Below are positions 17,045 to 25,653 of a stretch of DNA of 48,768 bases, piece after piece. The stretch is from DAISIL01 sp036822015. GTDB taxonomy: Bacteria; Bacteroidota; Bacteroidia; Cytophagales; Bernardetiaceae. A model generated the notes under the pieces. It did not search any database and was not told where the DNA came from. It worked only from the letters and a program-made list of their open reading frames with translations. The stretch lies in the NCBI GenBank assembly GCA_036822015.1, contig DAISIL010000020.1, positions 1-48,768 on the forward strand. Direction: 5' to 3'. The position numbers and the translations under genes are program-made. Each line of letters starts with the position of its first letter. Within the stretch, counting starts at the first letter, position 1.

Positions 17045-18142
17045 ATGAATATCCCCTTTGTTGATCTGAAGGCACAATACCACAGCCTCAAACCCGAGAT
17101 GGATGCCGCCATTGCCGACGTCCTCGAAAATACCGCTTTCATTGGCGGAAGCCACGTGAGTAGCTTTGCCGAAAACTTTGCCCAGACCTATGGTGTAAAG
17201 CACTGTGTCCCTTGTGCCAATGGAACCGATGCGCTCTATATTGCGATGCGGATGCTGGGCATTGGAGCGGGCGATGAGGTCATCACGACGGCCATGTCCT
17301 GGATTTCGACCTCCGAAACCATCAGCCAGACCGGTGCTACGCCCGTTTTTGTGGATGCAGACGAGTACCACACCCTAGATGCGGCTGCCATCGAAGCCAA
17401 GATCACGCCCCGCACCAAGGCCATCATCCCCGTACACCTCTACGGACAGATGGCAGACATGGAACAGATCATGGCCATTGCCCAGCAGCACAATCTCAAG
17501 GTCATCGAGGACTGCGCCCAGAGCCATTTCTCCGAACTTCACGGCAAACGCGCCGGACTTTGGGGCGATGTGGCTACGTTTAGCTTTTATCCAGGCAAAA
17601 ACCTCGGGGCTTATGGCGACGCAGGATGCCTGATTACCAACGATGAAGCCCTGGCCACCGCCTGTAAGCGATATGCCAACCACGGGGCCCTGGTCAAGCA
17701 CCACCACGAAATCGAAGGCATCAACAGCCGCCTCGATGGCTTACAAGCAGCCGTCTTGAACGTCAAGCTACCCCATATCCTCCACTGGACGGCCGCCCGC
17801 CAGCAGGTAGCCCATCAGTACATGGAGCAGCTATCGGATATTGCCCAGCTAGAACTCCCCTTGATTCGTCCCAAAAGCGAACACAGCTTCCACGTCTTCG
17901 CCGTTAAGGTTCCCGAGCGTGCGCCTTTTCAGGAGTTTCTTCAATCCAAAGGCATCGCCACGCAGGTACATTACCCCAACGCCATGCCCTTTATGCCCGC
18001 TTACGCCCACCAAAAAGCCCAGCCCGAAGACTACCCCAACGCCTTTGATCTCCAAAACAGAGAAGTTTCCCTGCCCATCTTCCCCGAAATGACGGAGCAG
18101 CAGGTGAACTACGTAACGGATCAAATCCGTAGCTTCTTTTAA
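17045..18142 (+). CDS. wbpE: DegT/DnrJ/EryC1/StrS-family sugar aminotransferase (WbpE-like)
   Basis: This 365-residue PLP enzyme transfers an amino group from glutamate to a 3-keto nucleotide sugar. The PLP lysine is K185 in SFYPGKNLGAYGDAG. Other family motifs are CANGTDAL (about 57-64), EDCAQSH (155-161) and HNSR-like INSRLDGLQAAVL. Start: ATG 17045 gives the canonical N-terminus IPFVDLKAQY. The frame stays open upstream to 16799, but that part lies over wbpD in another frame and has no homology character. A possible terminator follows. Confidence 0.9.
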   Translation: MNIPFVDLKAQYHSLKPEMDAAIADVLENTAFIGGSHVSSFAENFAQTYGVKHCVPCANGTDALYIAMRMLGIGAGDEVITTAMSWISTSETISQTGATPVFVDADEYHTLDAAAIEAKITPRTKAIIPVHLYGQMADMEQIMAIAQQHNLKVIEDCAQSHFSELHGKRAGLWGDVATFSFYPGKNLGAYGDAGCLITNDEALATACKRYANHGALVKHHHEIEGINSRLDGLQAAVLNVKLPHILHWTAARQQVAHQYMEQLSDIAQLELPLIRPKSEHSFHVFAVKVPERAPFQEFLQSKGIATQVHYPNAMPFMPAYAHQKAQPEDYPNAFDLQNREVSLPIFPEMTEQQVNYVTDQIRSFF

Positions 18143-18151
18143 AAAAAACAT

Positions 18152-18203
18152 CCTGCCCTTGTTTGCGCGCAATGCCAGCACAGATGATGGCAGGCGTTTT
18201 TTT
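18152..18203 (+). terminator. Possible terminator after wbpE
   Basis: CCTGCC (18152-18157) can pair with GGCAGG (18189-18194), followed by CG and seven Ts (18197-18203). An inner TGCCA/TGGCA pairing near 18174-18191 is an alternative. The loop is long, so confidence is moderate. It would separate the wbp genes from the glycosyltransferase. Confidence 0.4.
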
Positions 18204-18237
18204 GGGTCGGTGAGCCATCTTCAAACTTCTTGTCGCC

Positions 18238-19464
18238 TTGGAAAAGAAAAACATCTGGTACATCTCCAAATACGCCACCCCCATCAAGTATTTCTTTGGC
18301 ACGCGGCACTTTTACTACGGTGAAGTCTGGGCAAAGGAGGGACATCGCGTATGCGTCATTACCTCAAACGCCAATCACTTAGCCAAAGGTAAGCTGCCCA
18401 CGTTTCGGGGAAAGTCCTTTCGGGAGGTCATCCAGGGTGTAGAGACGATTTGGCTCAATACTTTCCAGGCACAGACAGCCAGCGGCTTAGCGCGTATCCT
18501 GAGTTGGCTTCACTTTGAGTGGCAACTGCTCACCCTCGATACGCGCCACTTGCCCAAACCCGATGTGGTCATTGTTTCTTCGCTTTCCCTGCTGACGATT
18601 CTGAACGGCTATCGCCTCAAAAAAAAATACAACGCTCGGCTCATCTTCGAGATTCGGGACATCTGGCCCCTGACGGCGATGGAGTTGGGGGGGTATTCGG
18701 CCGGCCATCCGTTCATTCGCGTCCTGGCGTGGGTGGAGCGGTTTGGCTATCGCAAGGCGGATGCCATCGTGGGTACGATGCCCAACCTGGCGGAGCATGT
18801 ACGCCAGGTATGCCCGCAGGCTGCCCCCGTGTATTGTATGCCGCAGGGTATTCAGATGAGTTTTTATACCGAAGGACAGCGGGAGCTAGATCAGGCGTTC
18901 ATCGAAACCTATATCCCGAAGGGTAAGTTTGTCGTGGGGTATGCCGGGGCTTTGGGGCGTTCCAACAGCCTGCATACCATCGTGGAGGCCGCCCGTCTTT
19001 TGCAGGATCACCCCCAGATACACGTCGTTCTTCTGGGTGATGGCGACTTCAAGACCGAACTCGAGGCCCTCTCCGAAGGGCTGCCCAATATCAGCTTTGC
19101 GCCGCGCATCGAAAAACCCTACGTCCAGTCTTTCCTTCGGCATTGTCAGTTGCTTTATGATAGTGTCGCCGATACGGTCATTTATCGCTACGGACTTTCC
19201 CGCAACAAATGGATGGATTACATGTACGCGGCCAAGCCCATCGTGGCTTCCTACTCCGGTTTTCTCTCGCTCATCAACGAAGCCCAATGCGGAGAAGCCG
19301 TTCCGGCCGAAGACCCCAAAGCCCTGGCAGATAAGCTATTGGCATACGCCCAAAAGCCACCCCAGGAGTTAGAAGCGATGGGGCAACGGGCCCACGACTT
19401 CCTGATCGAGAACCGCACTTTTGAGACCCTCGCAAAAAAATATGTCGCTTTGTTTGGAGATTAG
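18238..19464 (+). CDS. Glycosyltransferase family 4 (WbuB-like)
   Basis: This 408-residue GT-B glycosyltransferase probably adds a sugar to a lipid-linked glycan at the inner membrane. The N-terminal domain starts IWYISKYATPIKYFFGTRHFYYGEVWAKEGH, as in WbuB-type enzymes that transfer acetamido sugars. FEIRDIWPL is a strong subfamily feature. The C-terminal domain has VGYAGALGRSNSLHTIVEAA and VVLLGDGDFK. The donor-binding E-x7-E type motif is less clear. No ATG lies near the N-terminus; TTG 18238 is the only start that keeps the full N-terminal strand. It follows the wbp cassette on the same strand, consistent with using its product. Confidence 0.85.
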   Translation: MEKKNIWYISKYATPIKYFFGTRHFYYGEVWAKEGHRVCVITSNANHLAKGKLPTFRGKSFREVIQGVETIWLNTFQAQTASGLARILSWLHFEWQLLTLDTRHLPKPDVVIVSSLSLLTILNGYRLKKKYNARLIFEIRDIWPLTAMELGGYSAGHPFIRVLAWVERFGYRKADAIVGTMPNLAEHVRQVCPQAAPVYCMPQGIQMSFYTEGQRELDQAFIETYIPKGKFVVGYAGALGRSNSLHTIVEAARLLQDHPQIHVVLLGDGDFKTELEALSEGLPNISFAPRIEKPYVQSFLRHCQLLYDSVADTVIYRYGLSRNKWMDYMYAAKPIVASYSGFLSLINEAQCGEAVPAEDPKALADKLLAYAQKPPQELEAMGQRAHDFLIENRTFETLAKKYVALFGD

Positions 19465-19505
19465 ATTTTTTTTTCCGTCTTTGGTGTAAAAAATACACTT
19501 ACATC

Positions 19506-20984
19506 ATGCAGATTCTCCAACAGCTCTACCGCAGCAACCTAGCCCTGCTCACCGATCTCTACCAACTCACGATGGCTCAAGGCTACTGGAAAAGCGGTAT
19601 GCGCGACCATGAAGCGGCCTTTCATCTCTTTTTTCGGAAAGCTCCTTTTAAGGGCGGCTTTACCATTGCCGCTGGGCTAGAGTACGTGATCGACTACCTA
19701 CGTGATTTTCACTTTGAAGCCGATGATGTTGCCTTCCTGGCCCAGCAGACGGGTAGTGATGGCAAACCGCTTTTTGAGCAAGATTTTTTGGATTATCTGC
19801 AAGGGATGCGTTTTACCTGTGATGTAGAAGCCGTGCCGGAGGGATCGGTCGTTTTTCCGCAGGAGCCACTCTTGCGCATAACGGGATCGCTGATTGAGGC
19901 CCAGCTCATCGAGACACCCCTCCTGAACATCATCAACTTTCAGAGCCTGATCGCAACCAAGGCCGCCCGCGTTTGTATGGTAGCCGGGGATGAACCCGTC
20001 CTCGAGTTTGGTTTGCGTCGGGCCCAAGGCATTGATGGTGGCTTAGCCGCCAGCCGGGCAGCTTATCTGGGTGGCTGTGCGGCAACTTCTAATGTGCTGG
20101 CAGGCAAGCTCTTTGGTATCCCCGTCAAGGGAACACACGCCCATAGTTGGGTCATGTCCTTTGATTCGGAAGCCGAAGCCTTTACCCGCTACGCCGAAGC
20201 CATGCCCAACAACTGCATCTTTTTGGTGGATACCTACGATACCCTCGAGGGTGTGCGGGAGGCCATCAAGGTAGGGCAGCAGATGCGTACCCGAGGACAC
20301 GAAATGGCCGGCATCCGCCTCGATTCCGGCGACTTAGCCTACCTGAGCATCGAAGCCCGAAAACTCCTCGATGATGCCGGTTTTGGAGACACCAAAATTG
20401 TGGCCAGCAACGATCTGGATGAATACCTCATCAATAGCCTCCATCAGCAGGATGCCAAAATCAATGTCTGGGGCATCGGCACAAAACTGACCACGGCCTA
20501 TGACCAGCCCGCCCTGGGGGGGGTCTATAAAATTTCGGCCATCCGCCCACCCAAGGGCGACTGGAAACCCAAGATCAAACTCTCCGAGCAGGCGATCAAA
20601 ATATCCAATCCGGGCTTGCAACGCATCCGCCGGTTTTATGACGAAGATGGCCTTGCCGTGGCCGATATGATCTACGAGGAGTCGATGCCCCCCGACGAAA
20701 AAAATCTCATCATCGACCCCAAGGACATGACCCGTCGCAAAAAGATCAAGAAAAAAATGCGCTCGGTCGATCTGCTAACCCCCATCTTTGCGCGCGGCCA
20801 ATGCGTCTATGATCTCCCGACACTGCACCAGAGCAGGCAGCGCGTCAAGGACGAACTCCAGACCTTTCACCGCAGCATCCGACGACTGACCAACCCCCAC
20901 GAGTATCCCGTAGGGCTTGAACGCCAGCTTTTTGATCTGCGTACCCGATTGATTTTGGAGCAACGCGCCCACCACGAAGACTAG
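19506..20984 (+). CDS. pncB: Nicotinate phosphoribosyltransferase
   Basis: This 492-residue enzyme converts nicotinate and PRPP to nicotinate mononucleotide in NAD salvage. The N-terminus ALLTDLYQLTMAQGYW is diagnostic. EFGLRRAQG, KGTHAHSWVMSF (with the phosphorylated-histidine region) and IRLDSGDL are family motifs. The long C-terminal extension matches the longer bacterial PncB form. It stands 41 bases after the glycosyltransferase gene and is convergent with the PAP2 gene, with a nine-base gap. Confidence 0.95.
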   Translation: MQILQQLYRSNLALLTDLYQLTMAQGYWKSGMRDHEAAFHLFFRKAPFKGGFTIAAGLEYVIDYLRDFHFEADDVAFLAQQTGSDGKPLFEQDFLDYLQGMRFTCDVEAVPEGSVVFPQEPLLRITGSLIEAQLIETPLLNIINFQSLIATKAARVCMVAGDEPVLEFGLRRAQGIDGGLAASRAAYLGGCAATSNVLAGKLFGIPVKGTHAHSWVMSFDSEAEAFTRYAEAMPNNCIFLVDTYDTLEGVREAIKVGQQMRTRGHEMAGIRLDSGDLAYLSIEARKLLDDAGFGDTKIVASNDLDEYLINSLHQQDAKINVWGIGTKLTTAYDQPALGGVYKISAIRPPKGDWKPKIKLSEQAIKISNPGLQRIRRFYDEDGLAVADMIYEESMPPDEKNLIIDPKDMTRRKKIKKKMRSVDLLTPIFARGQCVYDLPTLHQSRQRVKDELQTFHRSIRRLTNPHEYPVGLERQLFDLRTRLILEQRAHHED

Positions 20985-20993
20985 CCAACAACA

Positions 20994-21554
20994 CTAAGAC
21001 GGCTTTAATCCGCTTTTATTGAACAGCCCATACGCTAGCCCACCCAGTGTGATGCCCAGCAAAGCACCGCCCAGCACATCGCCCGGGTAATGCACGCCCA
21101 CATACACACGGGTATAGCTCACCAGTACCGCCCAAGAGAAAAGCCCCAGGACGGCCGATATTTTTTGTCGCCACAGCAAGGAGAGCAGCATGGCTACGCC
21201 AAAGGCGTTGGCGGCATGAGACGAAACAAAACCATATTGCCCGCCGCAGCCCGTCAGCAAGTCCAGGGAACAGTCGAGTAGTGGCTCATGGCAAGGTCGT
21301 AGCCGCCCAAAGAACGGCTTCATCAAGCCCGAACTGATCCGATCCGTGGCCGTAATCAGCAGTACCAACACGAGTAATACCCGCCACACTTGTCCCCGAT
21401 ACTGCCAGGCCAAAAGTCCCAACCACAGGGCATAGAGCGGCAACCACGACCATTTGCCCGTCGCCCAAACCATAAAGCCATCCAGCATCGGATGGTGTAG
21501 GCTGTGCAAGGCACAAAAGAGGGCTTCATCGAAGGCACGTAAGCGATCCAGCAT
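20994..21554 (-). CDS. PAP2-family membrane phosphatase
   Basis: About 186 residues from ATG 21554; a TTG at 21584 would add ten residues. The PAP2 motifs are KPFFGRLRPC (motif 1, KxxxxxxRP), SSHAAN (motif 2, usually PSGH, here with Ser-Ser-His) and TRVYVGVHYPGD (motif 3, with catalytic His and Asp). About five to six membrane helices are seen. Likely substrates are lipid phosphates such as undecaprenyl diphosphate or phosphatidylglycerol phosphate. Motif 2 keeps its histidine although the Pro and Gly are replaced. Confidence 0.88.
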   Translation of the reverse strand: MLDRLRAFDEALFCALHSLHHPMLDGFMVWATGKWSWLPLYALWLGLLAWQYRGQVWRVLLVLVLLITATDRISSGLMKPFFGRLRPCHEPLLDCSLDLLTGCGGQYGFVSSHAANAFGVAMLLSLLWRQKISAVLGLFSWAVLVSYTRVYVGVHYPGDVLGGALLGITLGGLAYGLFNKSGLKPS

Positions 21555-21605
21555 CAAAAGACAAGGTACAAAATCTACCGACAACCAACACCCATTTGTT
21601 TTTTT

Positions 21606-21613
21606 TATATTTG
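21606..21613 (+). promoter_or_regulatory. Putative -7 element TATATTTG for the deiodinase-like/murI genes
   Basis: TATATTTG is an exact TAnnTTTG, 29 bases before ATG 21643, in the divergent gap after the PAP2 start. A correctly spaced TTG is not visible. Confidence 0.42.
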
Positions 21614-21642
21614 CTTAATCACCCACCCATTCAAACCAAGAC

Positions 21643-22326
21643 ATGGAAACCGATCTCTGGATAGATGGCTATCCCCACGAACGCTATACGGCTAAGACTT
21701 ACACCCCCGAGGAGATGATTCAGCGCACGGAGGATTTTTATTATCAGGCAAATCAACGCCGCACCGTCAGGACTTTTTCGGATAAACCCATCCCGCGTGC
21801 GGTCATCGAAAACATCCTCCTGACGGCCTCTACGGCTCCTTCGGGTGCCAACCGCCAACCCTGGACATTTTGTGTCGTCGCTGATCCGGCTTACAAAGCC
21901 CGCATTCGGGCCGCCGCCGAAGAAGAAGAGCGCAAAAACTACCAACAACGGATGCCCGATACCTGGCTCGACGACTTGCGTCCCATCGGTACCTCCTGGG
22001 AAAAACCCTTCCTGGAGATTGCCCCCTATCTCATCGTGGTTTTTCGGCGAAACTTCGAGATGGAAGGCACCCAACGCCGCAACAATTACTACGTCAGTGA
22101 ATCGGTAGGACTGGCCTGCGGGATGCTCATCCAGGCGATCCATCATGCGGGGCTGGTTACGGTTACGCATACGCCTAGCCCGATGGGTTTTTTGGCCGAT
22201 GTCCTGGACCGCCCGCACAACGAACGCCCGTTTTTGCTCTTGCCCGTAGGCTATCCTGCCGAGGAGGTTTATGTTCCGAAAATCAAACGAAAACCCCTAG
22301 ACCAGATCGCGGTCTTCTATGAATGA
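21643..22326 (+). CDS. Nitroreductase-superfamily flavoprotein, iodotyrosine deiodinase-like
   Basis: This 227-residue FMN enzyme of the nitroreductase fold has an early RRTVRTFSDKPIP segment and STAPSGANRQPW, which bind FMN. E96, Y100 and K121 occur with the spacing E-x3-Y-x20-K. To my recollection this is the substrate-zwitterion-binding triad of iodotyrosine deiodinase (human E157, Y161, K182). NYYVSESVGLACGMLIQAIHHAGL and THTPSPMGFL...RPHNERP also match that subfamily. It may reductively dehalogenate halotyrosines, but other reductions are possible. Its 3' end overlaps the murI start by eight bases. Confidence 0.87.
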   Translation: METDLWIDGYPHERYTAKTYTPEEMIQRTEDFYYQANQRRTVRTFSDKPIPRAVIENILLTASTAPSGANRQPWTFCVVADPAYKARIRAAAEEEERKNYQQRMPDTWLDDLRPIGTSWEKPFLEIAPYLIVVFRRNFEMEGTQRRNNYYVSESVGLACGMLIQAIHHAGLVTVTHTPSPMGFLADVLDRPHNERPFLLLPVGYPAEEVYVPKIKRKPLDQIAVFYE

Positions 22327-23114
22327 GGATCGCCCTTGTATTGGGGTCTTTGATTCGGGGGTGGCGGGCCATCGAAGCAGTGCTGCCCGAGGTGCCAACG
22401 ATCTATCTAGCCGATCAGGCGTATTGCCCTTACGGGGATAAGTCCCCCGAACGCATCGCCGAGCGCAGTCTGGCTATTGCCAGATACCTTTACGGGCAGG
22501 GCTGCCGTTTGTTGGTGGTGGCCTGCAATACCGCTACCGCCGCTGCTATCGGTACGCTTCGGCATATTTGGGGCGGGCGCATGCCCATCGTGGGTATGGA
22601 GCCGGCCCTTAAGCCTGCCGTCCTTCAAACCCAAACGGGACATATCGGACTGCTGGCCACGGCTGGCACGCTCAACGGCCGGCTTTTTCGGGAAACCAAA
22701 GCCCGATTTGCTGAACACGTAACGGTGCATAGCTGCATTGGGCATGGGCTGGTGGAGTGTGTAGAAGCTGGTCATATCCAGACCCCACAAACGATGGCTT
22801 TGTTGGCGCAATACCTAGCCCCCATGCTCTCGGACAGGATCGACCATCTGGTACTGGGCTGTACGCATTATCCCTTTCTGATACCGGCTCTGGAGGAGTT
22901 GCTGCCTGCTGGGGTCGTGGTTGTGGAGCCAGCCGAGGCAGTGGCTCGTCAGGTGGCCCGCCGTTGGAGATACGCGATAGCTCCCCAAGAAGTAACGCAA
23001 CATCGTTTTGGTAGCACGGGACAAACCGATGCTTTAGCCCGTATGCTACGCACCCTGGGACGCAAAGAAACCCCTACTCGGGTATCGCTTACGCGCGATG
23101 GCTCGGCAAGGTAA
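22319..23114 (+). pseudogene. murI: Glutamate racemase, apparently frameshifted by a small deletion near the N-terminus
   Basis: Glutamate racemase makes D-glutamate for peptidoglycan. From ATG 22319 the frame reads MNEDRPCIGVFDSGVAG, the expected N-terminus with catalytic Asp of FDSG, but then runs off into a frame that soon stops. The rest of the protein lies in the frame open from ATG 22323: RAIEAVLPEVPTIYLADQAYCPYGDKS, VACNTATA (first catalytic Cys) and VLGCTHYPFL (second catalytic Cys). The switch is at about 22360-22366. The usual GGLSVL block that follows DSGV is absent, consistent with loss of about 17 bases. As written, no single frame encodes both the Asp and the two Cys. It could be a true lesion or a sequence error. 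The 3' end overlaps the convergent kinase gene by 26 bases. Alternative reading: a 263-residue ORF at 22323-23114 lacking the catalytic Asp. Confidence 0.78.
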
Positions 23115-24183
23115 ACCAAAAGGTGCTGCCTGCTCCCGGTGCGCTGGTTACGCCGATCTCTCCGCCGTTCCATTCCACAAAATCCCTACAAAGCATTAGA
23201 CCTAAGCCTGTTCCGCGTTCGTTGTTGGTGCCACGCTGGCTTTCGGTGATACCCAGGAAGAGCTTCTCTTGTGTGGCCGGCGACATGCCCACGCCGGTAT
23301 CTTGTACGTAAATTTTGAGGGTTGTTTCCGAAATTTCCTCTATCCGGATACTGACCTGCCCTCCTCGGGGCGTGAACTTGAGGGCGTTGCTGATGAGGTT
23401 GCGTAGCACCAACTTGACCGCTTCTGGATCGACCCAAACGTCGGGCAGATGCTCGGGTAAATATCGGTTGATTTGGATGTCTTTTTGTTGCTGCATTTCT
23501 CCGAAAAGCTGGATGGTATTGCGGAGCAGATGGGGCAGTTGGATGGCTCTGGGGTGCATACTTTGCCCCTCGGATTCGATCTGGATACGGGCCCAGCTCA
23601 GCAAGTTTTCGAGGAGTTCGGAGATGTTTTGTACGTTGAGGCTTGCGTTGGCCATCATCTTTTGTAGCTCGTCGGGATCATTGAATCCTCCGAGCTGGAA
23701 GATGGTCAGGATGCCTTGTAGGAGGTTGAGCGGGCTGCGCAAGTCGTGGGAGATAATCGAAAAAACACGGTCTTTGGTGGCATTGAGGGATTTGATCTCT
23801 TTGAAGCTCTCCGAAAGCCGCAAGACGGATTGTATCCTGGCCCGCAACTCGATGGGGTCGATGGGCTTGCGGACATAATCTACGGCACCGGCATCGAGTG
23901 CTGTCTGGAGGTTTTGGGAGGAGGTCATAATGCCTGTTGCCATGATAACGGGAATATCGGCCGTGTGTCGGTGGGCTTTGAGGGCTTGCAGGAGGGCGAT
24001 GCCGTTCATTTCGGGCATCTCCCAATCGGTAATGACCAGATCGGGGAGATGCTTTTTGGCGATCTCAAAAGCGATCTTTCCGTTGGGTGCTTTCAGGACG
24101 TTGTATCCTTCCTCAATCTGGTTGATGGCTTGATAAATGCTGTGTAAGCTACCTGCTTCGTCATCTACGATCAGAAAAGTCAT
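23089..24183 (-). CDS. Receiver-histidine kinase hybrid (REC-HisKA-HATPase)
   Basis: About 364 residues from ATG 24183; a longer start at 24216 would lie inside gltD and precede the receiver fold. The N-terminal receiver domain runs from about 1 to 120, with acidic pocket DDE at 7-9, phospho-acceptor D53 in LVITDWEMPEMNG, and lysine in VRKPID. Next comes HisKA with H146 in FSIISHDLRSPL. The HATPase_c domain has the N-box NLISNALKF, G1 DTGVGM and G2 GTGLGL. No membrane helix is present, so it is a cytoplasmic kinase controlled by its receiver. It overlaps the 3' end of gltD by 23 bases, so the two are probably cotranscribed. Its target is unknown. Confidence 0.92.
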   Translation of the reverse strand: MTFLIVDDEAGSLHSIYQAINQIEEGYNVLKAPNGKIAFEIAKKHLPDLVITDWEMPEMNGIALLQALKAHRHTADIPVIMATGIMTSSQNLQTALDAGAVDYVRKPIDPIELRARIQSVLRLSESFKEIKSLNATKDRVFSIISHDLRSPLNLLQGILTIFQLGGFNDPDELQKMMANASLNVQNISELLENLLSWARIQIESEGQSMHPRAIQLPHLLRNTIQLFGEMQQQKDIQINRYLPEHLPDVWVDPEAVKLVLRNLISNALKFTPRGGQVSIRIEEISETTLKIYVQDTGVGMSPATQEKLFLGITESQRGTNNERGTGLGLMLCRDFVEWNGGEIGVTSAPGAGSTFWFTLPSHRA

Positions 24184-25597
24184 GGGCCAGTTCTTGTTCT
24201 TTAAAAATAAAATCAATGATATGCAAAGCTGCCTCGCGTCCGTCCAGGGCCGCCGTTACGGCCAGGTCAGCCCCACGCACGCCATCGCCACCGGCAAAAA
24301 CACCGGTTTTGGTTGTTCGTTGGTGTTCATCTACCTGGATGGCTCCCCACTCGTTGAGGGCAATACCGTTTTCCTCCAAAAACGGCAGGCGTTCGTTCTT
24401 AAAACCCAAAGCCAGAATGATAACATCGGCACTCCAGACGCGCTCCGAGCCTTCGACTTCCTCTACGCGGTCGCGGCCATCGGGTTGGGGGACGAGTTGG
24501 GTATCTACAAACTCGGCTCCGACAAGCCACCCCCGATCATCGGAGAGGAGCCGCTTGGGCGATTTTTGATAGATAAACTCTACGCCTTCTTCTTTGGCTG
24601 CCTGTACTTCCTTGCGGCTGCCGGGCATGTTGGCTTCATCGCGGCGATAGAGGCACTGCACCCGTGATGCCCCCAGGCGTAGGGAGGTACGGACGCAATC
24701 CATGGCCGTATCGCCGCCCCCAATCACGATGACGTGCTTGCCGGCGACGTGGTATTTTTTGTCGTAGGGCTGTTCGGTGATGATCTTCTGGGCGTTGGTC
24801 AGGTACGGAACAGCCATGTAGAGATTCGGGGTGTTGTAGCTTTCCTGATCCAGGACACGACCCTGCAAAGCACCAATGGCGATAAAAACAGCATCGTGTG
24901 TGGTGTGTAGTTGCGTAAACGAGACATCTTTGCCTACTTCTGTGTTGAGGTGAAGTTCCATACCAGCGGCCTGCAAGACCGCTATCCGACGATCCACGGC
25001 AGTTTTTTCGAGCTTAAAACTCGGGATGCCATAGGTCAGTAGCCCGCCGGCAGCATCCGAACGCTCATAAACTACCGGACGAATGCCGGCCCGCAACAAA
25101 AAATGCGCACACGAAAGCCCCGCCGGCCCCGAGCCAATGATAGCCACCCGCTTGGCATCGCTCGGCAAGGGGGCAAACTGCGGCGTAAAACCCTGCTTGA
25201 AGCCTTGCTCGGAGATGGCTACCTCAATCGAGCCAATCGTGATGGCACCGATGGTCTCGTACGCATTGCCGTCGTTGAGGGTACAAGCACCTTCACAGAG
25301 ACGGCTATGCGGACAGATGCGCCCCAAAATTTCGGGGAAAGGAGAAGTCTCGTTGGATATATCGAAGGCCAAACGGAGGTCTTTTTCGGCGATAAACTTT
25401 AACCACTGCGGGATGTAATTGCCTAATGGACAACCCGTCGCGCTGCAATACGGATTGCCGCACTGCAAGCAACGGCTCGCCTGAGAGGCCGTCTCCTCTT
25501 CGGTATAAATCTCCTGTATTTCGTTGAAGTTATGGACGCGCTCGTTGGAGGGGCGAACCTGTGGCGTAATGCGTTCGATTTTGGTAAACTCGTACAT
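24161..25597 (-). CDS. gltD: Glutamate synthase small subunit (NADPH-dependent)
   Basis: This 478-residue flavoprotein passes electrons from NAD(P)H through FAD and iron-sulfur clusters to the glutamate synthase large subunit. N-terminal cysteines C43, C46, C51 and C56 (CLQCGNPYCSATGC), and a second set in ICPHSRLCEGACT, hold the clusters. The FAD Rossmann motif is VAIIGSGPAGLSCAH and the NADPH motif VIVIGGGDTAMDC. A large subunit gene (gltB) is not in this window. Related GltD-like proteins can serve other partners, so pairing with GltB is inferred. It lies 56 bases after fsa on the same strand. Confidence 0.93.
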   Translation of the reverse strand: MYEFTKIERITPQVRPSNERVHNFNEIQEIYTEEETASQASRCLQCGNPYCSATGCPLGNYIPQWLKFIAEKDLRLAFDISNETSPFPEILGRICPHSRLCEGACTLNDGNAYETIGAITIGSIEVAISEQGFKQGFTPQFAPLPSDAKRVAIIGSGPAGLSCAHFLLRAGIRPVVYERSDAAGGLLTYGIPSFKLEKTAVDRRIAVLQAAGMELHLNTEVGKDVSFTQLHTTHDAVFIAIGALQGRVLDQESYNTPNLYMAVPYLTNAQKIITEQPYDKKYHVAGKHVIVIGGGDTAMDCVRTSLRLGASRVQCLYRRDEANMPGSRKEVQAAKEEGVEFIYQKSPKRLLSDDRGWLVGAEFVDTQLVPQPDGRDRVEEVEGSERVWSADVIILALGFKNERLPFLEENGIALNEWGAIQVDEHQRTTKTGVFAGGDGVRGADLAVTAALDGREAALHIIDFIFKEQELAHDFSDRR

Positions 25598-25620
25598 GGC
25601 ATTTTTTTTAGGAGATAACG

Positions 25621-25628
25621 CAAAGCTA
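25621..25628 (-). promoter_or_regulatory. Putative -7 element TAGCTTTG for gltD
   Basis: The minus strand reads TAGCTTTG, an exact TAnnTTTG, 23 bases before the gltD ATG (25597). No TTG at the usual -33 distance. Confidence 0.38.
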
Positions 25629-25653
25629 TCCCCGAAGGTTCGTTGGCTAAGCC

